Source: Nitrososphaerales archaeon (GTDB taxonomy: Archaea > Thermoproteota > Nitrososphaeria > Nitrososphaerales > CADDZS01). From it: a DNA stretch of 27,198 nucleotides. How positions within the stretch are numbered: the first letter of the stretch is position 1; every line of letters starts with the position of its first letter. Location of the stretch: assembly GCA_030043455.1 (NCBI GenBank), contig JASHXQ010000185.1:1-27198 (forward strand), in the 5' to 3' direction. Position numbers and translations under genes: made by a program. The notes under the pieces were generated by a model. The model saw only the letters and a program-made list of their open reading frames with translations, did no database searches and was not told the origin of the DNA. This document shows, piece after piece, positions 21,590 through 27,198 of this stretch.

Positions 21590-23536
21590 TTGTCCTTGGG
21601 CGAGACTGTCAGGCGACTTGCTGCGGTCGTCTTTACAGATATTGTCAGCTACACCGCGCTGTCCCAGAGGGACGAGGCTCTCGCGCTGTCTTTACTGGAA
21701 AAACACAACTCGCTCATTCGCTCGGTGGTAAAAGCCCACCACGGTAAGGAGATCAAGACGATCGGCGATGCCTTCCTCTTGGAATTCGATAGCACCTTGG
21801 AAGCTGTCCTGTGCGCCATAGACATTCAACGAGAGTTCTGGCAGCAAAATCAGACGGCTCCCGAGGGAGAAAAGCTCTTTCTCCGAATCGGAGTCCATGC
21901 GGGAGACGTGGTCGTGCAGAACAACGACATTTACGGGGATGCGGTCAACATCGCTTCGAGGATTGAGCACGAGGCAGACCCGGGAGGGATCTGCATCTCG
22001 GAGCAGGTGTACTTGCAGGTCCGGAACACTCTAAAGTATCCCATGGTAAAGCTTCCACAGCAGAAACTCAAGAATGTAGAGGAGAGGACTGACCTCTACC
22101 TCATAGAGCTTCCGTGGCAGGGAAGCAACCAGGAGTCGAAACCTCCGGTAAGCACGAGAAATCGCATCGCGGTGATGCCTCTCACCAACATCAGTCCAGA
22201 TCCGAGCGATGCCTATTTCGCCGATGGATTGACCGAGGAAATTATTTCCGCCCTTTCGGAAATCAAAGAGTTACGGGTAATCGCAAGGACCTCGGTCAAC
22301 AGATATCGGGGATCGGCCGACAAAGATGCTGCCGGAATCGGTGCGGAGCTGCAGGTAGCCTACATCCTCGAAGGAAGTGTCCGGAAATCCGGCAACAAGA
22401 TCCGGGTGTCCACGCAATTGATCGAGGTGTCATCGCAAGAACGCATCTGGTCGGAGAGCTACGATCGCAACTTGGGGGATGTTTTTCTGATACAGAGCTA
22501 CATTGCAAGCAAGGTGGCAGACTCGTTGAAGCTCACGCTCTTTCCCAATGAGATGCACCATATTATGAGAAAGGGCACAGGTAGCATTACCGCGTACGTA
22601 GCCTATCTCAAGGGGCGCACGTTCTTACACGATCGTTCCGAGAAGGCTATTCGGGGAGCTAAGGAGCAATTTGAAGTCGCGATCCAAGAAGACCCGTCTT
22701 TCGCCCTTGCGTACGCCGGATTGGCCGACGCTCAAATGATCTCCAGTGACTATTTGCTCGCCCCCTTTCCGGAAGCTTTGGAGGAGGCCAAAGTCAATAT
22801 CCGGAAAGCAATTGAGCTGGATCCCGAGAGTGCAGAGGCGAGGGTTTCTCTCGCGCAGGAGCTCATGTATGAGTATCAATTCCAAGAGGCAGAGCAGGAA
22901 TTTCGACGGGCCATAGCACTAAACCCGAGCTACGCCACCGCACACCACTGGTATGCTAACCTGCTGAGAAATTTAGGGCAAATGGAGAAAGCCCATCTCG
23001 AGATTATGATTGCGGAAGATCTGGATCCCCTGTCTTCCGTCATCACACTGTCGGTGATCTACGATTGTCTGGGTTATGGAAAATACGAAGTCGCCCGGCA
23101 ACGGTTGAAGAAACTGGAGGAAATCGACCCGGCGAGCGAGCTCGTGAATGAGGCCCATATGGTCTGCCACTTTGTGCTGAAGGAATGGGACAAAACTCTG
23201 GAATACATCGAGAAAATGCGAGAGCTCGATCCCAACGATCCCTATCTGGACGCTGACGTGGCTTACATCTACGGAGCCACCGGAAGGAAAGAGAAAGCTC
23301 TTGAACTCGTGGAAAAGGTTGACAAGGAGATTTCCGAAACTTCGGGAACGAAGTATTCGCTCTTGGCTTTCGTCTACTCCAGCTTCGATGACTTGGATGA
23401 ATGCTTCCGGTTGCTTAACCGGGCATTCGAAGCCCGGGAAGTATTTTTCGGCTGGTTCAGAGCGTCCTCCTATTTTGGGAATGTCAGAAAAGATCCAAGA
23501 TTTGACGAGCTGTTGAAGAGAGCCGGCGTGCAATGA
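21590..23536 (+). CDS. Class III adenylate/guanylate cyclase with TolB-like domain and TPR repeats
   Basis: A 648-residue three-part protein. The cyclase domain (about 8-175) keeps both metal Asp residues (D17 in FTDIVSY, D60 in KTIGDAF) and the transition-state Asn/Arg pair in GDAVNIASR (N120, R124), so it should make a cyclic nucleotide. A linker leads to a TolB-N/FlgO-like domain (about 190-320), seen as RIAVMPLTNISPD, YFADGLTEEIISALS and GSVRKSGNKIRVSTQLIE. The last half (about 330-640) is a series of TPR helices such as AIQEDPSFALAYAGLADAQ and AIALNPSYATAHHWYANL. There are no TM segments. The TTG start follows a good TATA box. This build is well known in bacteria. A decayed relative lies at 11349-11680. 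Confidence 0.93.
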   Translation: MSLGETVRRLAAVVFTDIVSYTALSQRDEALALSLLEKHNSLIRSVVKAHHGKEIKTIGDAFLLEFDSTLEAVLCAIDIQREFWQQNQTAPEGEKLFLRIGVHAGDVVVQNNDIYGDAVNIASRIEHEADPGGICISEQVYLQVRNTLKYPMVKLPQQKLKNVEERTDLYLIELPWQGSNQESKPPVSTRNRIAVMPLTNISPDPSDAYFADGLTEEIISALSEIKELRVIARTSVNRYRGSADKDAAGIGAELQVAYILEGSVRKSGNKIRVSTQLIEVSSQERIWSESYDRNLGDVFLIQSYIASKVADSLKLTLFPNEMHHIMRKGTGSITAYVAYLKGRTFLHDRSEKAIRGAKEQFEVAIQEDPSFALAYAGLADAQMISSDYLLAPFPEALEEAKVNIRKAIELDPESAEARVSLAQELMYEYQFQEAEQEFRRAIALNPSYATAHHWYANLLRNLGQMEKAHLEIMIAEDLDPLSSVITLSVIYDCLGYGKYEVARQRLKKLEEIDPASELVNEAHMVCHFVLKEWDKTLEYIEKMRELDPNDPYLDADVAYIYGATGRKEKALELVEKVDKEISETSGTKYSLLAFVYSSFDDLDECFRLLNRAFEAREVFFGWFRASSYFGNVRKDPRFDELLKRAGVQ

Positions 23537-23678
23537 AGTCCGGTTAATTTCCAAGTTTCTAAAATTCGGTAGAAATCTTGCTTCCCCGATTTACCTACGT
23601 GAGGCTGTAATTGCTCTAAATCAAATTCCACGCCGACAACAAACTAGTTAAAGGAGGATCCTGGGGCATTGAGCTCCC

Positions 23679-24317
23679 ATGTCGCTAGATCTTACTCCGG
23701 ACGAACTATTGACCACAACCAGAGCTGTCAGAAAGAGACTGGATCTCTCGAGACCAGTGGAGCGAGAGGTTGTCGAGGAATGTGTCAGAATTGCAATGCA
23801 GGCCCCTACTGCCTCCAACGGTCAGGGCTATCATTTCGTCATCGTAACGGATCCCAAAATCAAGGCGGAGATCGGCAAGCTTTACCGAAAGGGAGCCGAA
23901 GCTTACTTTGCTCGCGGAGCTGGTGCGCAGAAAGCGGCTGACCCCAAAAGTGGCTTTTCACGGATGAGGGCGTCCTCGATCTACCTTGTAGAAAACATTG
24001 ACCGGGTGCCAGTACAAGTAATCCCCTGTTATTGGGGCAGACCCGAAGGAATACCATACGGTTCCCAGGCGGCGATGTGGTTTTCCATCATCCCGGCGGC
24101 GTGGAGCTTTGCCCTTGCGGCCAGAGCGAGGGGTTTGGGCACTGCAGTAACGAGTTTCCATCTTCAATTCGAAAAAGAGGCGGCTGAACTTTTGGGGATT
24201 CCCTATGAAAAGGTGATGCAGGCTGGACTCATGCCTCTAGCCTATACTAAAGGGACCAAGTTCGAGGCGGCCGCTAGAAAGGAAGTCAGTTCGGTGATCC
24301 ACTGGGATCGATGGTAA
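23679..24317 (+). CDS. Nitroreductase family flavoprotein
   Basis: A 212-residue FMN-dependent NAD(P)H oxidoreductase of the nitroreductase fold. Features are TTTRAVRKRLDLSRPVE (the usual RRSVR-type FMN phosphate site), APTASNGQGYHFVIVTD (FMN-binding Pro-Ser-Asn-like loop), the dimer helix AAMWFSIIPAAWSFALAARARGLGTAVTS, and a C-terminal LMPLAYTKGTKF that replaces the common Gly-Tyr-Pro stretch. The substrate is unknown. ATG at 23679 is the first possible start, as a stop lies in frame at 23670. The strong AAAGGAGG at 23650-23657 is 21 bases upstream, farther than a normal ribosome site. The gene ends three bases from the convergent permease gene. Confidence 0.88.
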   Translation: MSLDLTPDELLTTTRAVRKRLDLSRPVEREVVEECVRIAMQAPTASNGQGYHFVIVTDPKIKAEIGKLYRKGAEAYFARGAGAQKAADPKSGFSRMRASSIYLVENIDRVPVQVIPCYWGRPEGIPYGSQAAMWFSIIPAAWSFALAARARGLGTAVTSFHLQFEKEAAELLGIPYEKVMQAGLMPLAYTKGTKFEAAARKEVSSVIHWDRW

Positions 24318-24320
24318 TCT

Positions 24321-25607
24321 TTAGGGCGTTGAAGACATAGTACTTTTCGACCGAGTGATCGAGAGCCTCAAGAGTCTGTACGAAATTCCGACGACCAGGA
24401 TAGCTACTCCGACAGCTATATCCAGCGGGGCGAGAGAAAAGGCGAGTCCCAAACAGCCGATCAGACCCGCGACAGACAGAAATCTCGGAAAGGTGCGCTG
24501 CTCCTTTTTCATCCGGAGCGCGGAGAGGTTTGCCACCGAATAGTAAAGCAGAGTCCCGAAACTCGAGATCGCAACGGCCGTTGCAAATGGGGCAACTGCC
24601 GCTACAACGATCGATACTGCTCCGACAAGTACGACGCTTCTCCATGGGTTCTGGTCGGCCCCCAATTTTGAAAATCCATGAGGAATGTCGCTGTTTCGAC
24701 TCATCGCAAATGCCACCCGGGAAACGCCCAGAAGGTCGGAGAGACCCTCGTTGAAGGTGGTGAGCAACGCTCCTCCTGCGATAATCGCCACTCCCACTCC
24801 ACTCCCTACTGCCATCATGGTGGCTTCAAGAGGAGAGGTGGTTTTGGAAAGCGCGGTCGCTCCCATCACTCCCAGCGCAGTTAGAGCAACCAAGATGTAG
24901 AGCGTAGTAGCCGTACCCAGAGCAGCCACGGTGGCCCGGGGAATAGTGTACCTAGGATTATGGACTTCTTCCACAAGAGTGGCTATGCGACTATAGCCTG
25001 TATATGCGAAAAAGAGCAGAGCAGTGGCACTCAAAACGCTTCCTACCCCATTAGGGGCAAAGGGAATGAGATTCTCGGGAATCTTTGCCTGAGGCAGGCC
25101 GATGACCACGAAAGCTAAAAGCGATAATACGGAGAGCACGACCACTACATCGGTTATCCGGACGGATCGCCGAATACCCAAGGCGTTGATTGCAGTGATT
25201 GCAAGGGCGGCCAGAATCGCGGCCTCCCGGGCAGGAACTGCCCCAACAATCGCGTTGACATATTCCCCGAAAGCGAGTGCTGTCACTCCAGGTCCGACCG
25301 TGTTTGCGGTGAGGAACATCCAGCCCGCACTGTAACCCCACCACTCGCCCATGAGTCGCCGTCCAAATTCGTACGTACCCCCGGTTCTGGGAAAGACCGC
25401 GGCCATCTGGGCGGAGGAGATCGCGTTGCAAAACGCAACAAAGGCCGCGATCAAAAGAGAAATCAAAAGTGCGGGACCGGCAATCCCGGCTGCAGGTGCG
25501 ATCACCGCAAAGATACCCGCGCCTAAAATAGCGGCTAGTCCGGTAGCCACCGCATCAAAAAATCTCAGCTGCGGCTTTAGGGTGGGTTCTCCGGAGCTTC
25601 CGGACAT
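24321..25607 (-). CDS. APC superfamily amino acid permease
   Basis: A 428-residue permease with about 12 membrane helices, expected to import amino acids or amines by proton or solute coupling. The substrate-binding start of TM1 is seen as GLAAILGAGIFAVIAPAAG (the Gly-Ala-Gly-Ile unwound segment). The TM2-TM3 region SSAQMAAVFPRTGGTYEFGRRLMG is highly typical, as is FFAYTGYSRIATLVEEVHNPRYTIPRA in TM6 and its loop. It starts with ATG and shares its upstream region with the divergent 98-residue gene. Specificity is unknown. The nearby amino-acid enzymes and iminopeptidase fit peptide and amino acid use. Confidence 0.93.
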   Translation of the reverse strand: MSGSSGEPTLKPQLRFFDAVATGLAAILGAGIFAVIAPAAGIAGPALLISLLIAAFVAFCNAISSAQMAAVFPRTGGTYEFGRRLMGEWWGYSAGWMFLTANTVGPGVTALAFGEYVNAIVGAVPAREAAILAALAITAINALGIRRSVRITDVVVVLSVLSLLAFVVIGLPQAKIPENLIPFAPNGVGSVLSATALLFFAYTGYSRIATLVEEVHNPRYTIPRATVAALGTATTLYILVALTALGVMGATALSKTTSPLEATMMAVGSGVGVAIIAGGALLTTFNEGLSDLLGVSRVAFAMSRNSDIPHGFSKLGADQNPWRSVVLVGAVSIVVAAVAPFATAVAISSFGTLLYYSVANLSALRMKKEQRTFPRFLSVAGLIGCLGLAFSLAPLDIAVGVAILVVGISYRLLRLSITRSKSTMSSTP

Positions 25608-25648
25608 TGCGATTTTGGAGAGTAGGCGATCACGAGAAAAAGGTATTG

Positions 25649-25654
25649 CTTAAG
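25649..25654. promoter_or_regulatory. Shared palindromic TATA-like box between divergent genes
   Basis: CTTAAG is self-complementary. It lies about 27 bases before the ATG at 25680 (+) and about 44 bases before the ATG at 25607 (-). It could position transcription both ways, leaderless to the right and with about a 17-base leader to the left. Confidence 0.35.
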
Positions 25655-25679
25655 ACACGCGCAGCTCGATCAAACTTTC

Positions 25680-25976
25680 ATGGCTTTCATGAAAAGTCAT
25701 TCGATCAAAATCTCCCAGATGACGATGAAGGAGCTGAAGAAATTGACGACCTACATGAATCTGGAAAACAAAGAAGGGAGTAAGGGCAAGAATGAAACCA
25801 TTTATGATCTAGCAATCTTCAACGCACTCTGGCTTGCCAATTTCTTCTACGAGGACGGCGAGCTTCGCGAGATTTTCATGAAGCGATTCAAAGCAAAACA
25901 GGGTGAAGGGGAAGAAGAGCGGAAGAACCTCGAAGAGTGGGCAAAGCGAGATCAGGAGATAGAGAAACAAAAGTGA
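25680..25976 (+). CDS. Hypothetical small charged helical protein
   Basis: A 98-residue protein of no recognised family. The N-terminal half (HSIKISQMTMKELKKLTTYM) and the middle (NETIYDLAIFNALWLANFFYEDGELREIFMKRF) look like structured helices. The last 30 residues are an almost uninterrupted Lys/Glu/Arg helix, possibly a coiled coil. No signal peptide, TM helix or metal motif is seen. ATG at 25680 is preceded by CTTAAG at the right spacing for a leaderless transcript; an ATG three codons later is possible. It is convergent with the split-barrel gene and divergent from the permease. The balanced composition suggests a real gene. Confidence 0.6.
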   Translation: MAFMKSHSIKISQMTMKELKKLTTYMNLENKEGSKGKNETIYDLAIFNALWLANFFYEDGELREIFMKRFKAKQGEGEEERKNLEEWAKRDQEIEKQK

Positions 25977-25992
25977 TTCCAAGCAAAGATTG

Positions 25993-26469
25993 TCATAGGT
26001 ATTTTTTGTGCCACTCAACCCCACTCCAAGTCTGGACCCTTTGGGGAATGATTTTCACCCAGTAGCGACGCCGGTCCATCGTGGGGACTAAATATTCTGG
26101 ACCGTGTTCTCCCAGGTAACGAGTTGCCATCCTGTTGGCGATCTCGATCCATCTTCCGGAAATTCCGACCGGGCCCTCCACAATCTCCGCCTTGCCTTCG
26201 ATCACCACTCTGGTAAAGGGAGCCTTGTCTTCGGCAATGTGCATGGCGATGTGGGGGTCGCGTCTCAGATTCGCTACCCAGGCGGATTTCTCTCGACCGC
26301 CAAGATAGAAGAACGGATGGTCGTATTCGTACCAGACCGTGGACAGATAGGGCGTCCCATCTTCCTTTAACGTAGCAATTCTTGCCACCCAAGGTTCTAA
26401 AAGAAAGGATCTCATCTCTCCTTCTGTCAGTCCACGTTCCTGCCCCTTCCAGCTGTCGTCTTTGCTCAT
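25993..26469 (-). CDS. Pyridoxamine 5'-phosphate oxidase-like split-barrel protein
   Basis: A 158-residue flavin or F420-binding split-barrel protein, distinct from the one at 6133. Signs are LTEGEMRSFLLEPWVARIATLKEDGTPYLSTVWYEYD, the GGREKSAWVANLRRDPHIAMHI cofactor region, the VVIEGKAEIVEG strand, and a C-terminal RRRYWVKIIPQRVQTWSG in which the final Trp is common in F420-binding relatives. It starts with ATG. The substrate is unknown. It is divergent from the proline iminopeptidase gene, with 91 bases between the starts. Confidence 0.88.
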   Translation of the reverse strand: MSKDDSWKGQERGLTEGEMRSFLLEPWVARIATLKEDGTPYLSTVWYEYDHPFFYLGGREKSAWVANLRRDPHIAMHIAEDKAPFTRVVIEGKAEIVEGPVGISGRWIEIANRMATRYLGEHGPEYLVPTMDRRRYWVKIIPQRVQTWSGVEWHKKYL

Positions 26470-26560
26470 GACGAGAGATTCGAATCTTTGATGATCTTAA
26501 CAACTTTGCTTTCTTTGCGGCTCAAGCCTTAAGGACGCAAATTCTCCTGAAGGGGTTCTC

Positions 26561-27198
26561 ATGGAGAAGAGCATCTGGGATTCGCAGGGGCATCCTATCA
26601 CGAAAGGCGATATCGAGGGAATCGTCAATGTCAATGGTTTCGATCTCTTTTACGAAATTTATGGGAAGGATGGAAGGAGAGGAACGGTCCTCTGCCTCCA
26701 CGGCGGACCTGGAGGCACTCTGGAAGATTTTGCACCCCTGATTGCCCTGACCAAGTCGGGATACAAGGTGGTTATGTACAACCAGATGGGCTCGAACAGA
26801 TCCCAATTGCCGAAGAACAAGTCGCTCCTGACTGTCGAGCACTACGTCGAAGAAGTGGAAGCCCTTCGAACAGCGCTAGATCTGGGCAAGATCAACTTGA
26901 TCGGGCAGAGCTGGGGAGGAATGCTCTCCATGGCTTACGCCCTAAAATACCAGTCCAACTTGAAGTGCATGGTCACGAACGGTGGCCCCGCGAGTACTCC
27001 TCTCTGCTTGAGTGAAATGACACGCCGGAAACTGGAGCTGCCGTTAGACGTACAGGAGACGCTCCAGAAATACGAGGACGAAAGCGATTACGAGAATCCG
27101 GAGTACAAGAAGGCGACCGAAGTCTACTACCGGAATTTTCTGTGCAGGCTGCCGCAGTGGCCCGAAGAGCTGCTCTATGCGATCGGTCACATGAGCAA
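26561..27198 (+). CDS. Proline iminopeptidase-like alpha/beta hydrolase (3' end outside window)
   Basis: The frame from ATG at 26561 stays open to the window end (212 codons), so the gene is cut. It has the S33 family oxyanion motif LCLHGGPGGT near residues 44-53 and the nucleophile elbow LIGQSWGGM with the catalytic Ser. These match proline iminopeptidases and the archaeal tricorn-interacting factor F1, which release N-terminal residues from short peptides. The usual DQxG motif reads YNQMGSNRS, with Asn for Asp. The Asp and His of the triad lie beyond the window. CCTTAAGG about 31 bases upstream is a possible TATA region. Confidence 0.88.
   Translation, partial: MEKSIWDSQGHPITKGDIEGIVNVNGFDLFYEIYGKDGRRGTVLCLHGGPGGTLEDFAPLIALTKSGYKVVMYNQMGSNRSQLPKNKSLLTVEHYVEEVEALRTALDLGKINLIGQSWGGMLSMAYALKYQSNLKCMVTNGGPASTPLCLSEMTRRKLELPLDVQETLQKYEDESDYENPEYKKATEVYYRNFLCRLPQWPEELLYAIGHMS

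Noticed and set aside
22973..23554. 193-residue minus-strand frame opposite the TPR region
   Set aside because: Shadow of the TPR repeats; the plus frame has regular repeat periodicity.
23669..23941. TTG-started 90-residue frame with well-spaced AAAGGAGG
   Set aside because: Overlaps the nitroreductase in another frame and has no family-like features; mentioned only as a spacing oddity.
1..27198. Mobile element, integrase, CRISPR array or phage block
   Set aside because: No transposase, integrase, terminal inverted repeats or spaced direct repeats were seen; gene order looks like ordinary chromosome.

Overview
The window looks like a chromosomal stretch of a heterotrophic archaeon. Three things point that way: a signal peptidase I of the archaeal/eukaryotic Ser-His type, A/T-rich TATA-like boxes about 26 bases before expected transcript starts with very short or no leaders, and heavy use of TTG and GTG starts. 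A small protein resembling the NitrOD5 output domain, the mid GC content and the catabolic gene set fit a non-ammonia-oxidising soil member of the Nitrososphaeria/Thaumarchaeota. That lineage is an inference and no rRNA gene is present to prove it. No CRISPR array, tRNA, rRNA or insertion sequence was seen.

Layout. 1-3.4 kb: the end of a cytochrome P450 (+) converges on a minus-strand redox operon (CDGSH Fe-S protein, LLM flavin monooxygenase, haloacetate-dehalogenase-like hydrolase). 3.4-3.76 kb: ambiguous small ORFs on both strands. 3.76-6.5 kb: single genes (ICMT-like membrane methyltransferase, DUF5519 protein, enolase-superfamily enzyme, F420/FMN split-barrel protein). 6.5-10.1 kb: a two-gene minus operon of a secreted-domain membrane protein and a large protease that joins two AAA ATPase modules to a Lon (S16) protease domain. 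10.3-11.3 kb: a multi-TM membrane protein followed by a NitrOD5-like small protein. 11.35-11.68 kb: a decayed class III cyclase gene. 11.7-16.5 kb: SAM methyltransferase, HIT protein, orphan molybdenum hydroxylase large subunit, D-glutamate-cyclase-like protein. 16.5-18.6 kb: UbiD decarboxylase and maleate isomerase family protein (minus operon). 18.8-19.4 kb: signal peptidase. 19.4-21.5 kb: ornithine-cyclodeaminase-like and threonine-dehydratase-like enzymes with overlapping stop and start. 21.6-23.5 kb: intact cyclase/TolB-like/TPR protein. 23.7-27.2 kb: nitroreductase, APC permease, small hypothetical, second split-barrel protein, and the start of a proline iminopeptidase.

Themes. Most genes suit oxidative and decarboxylating breakdown of small organic acids, amino acids and possibly haloacids or aromatics (P450, LLM, molybdenum hydroxylase, UbiD, maleate isomerase, enolase superfamily, APC uptake, iminopeptidase). 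The most unusual item is the double-AAA Lon protein with its coupled membrane partner. The clearest genome-history signal is the decayed cyclase, whose intact distant paralogue lies 10 kb away.
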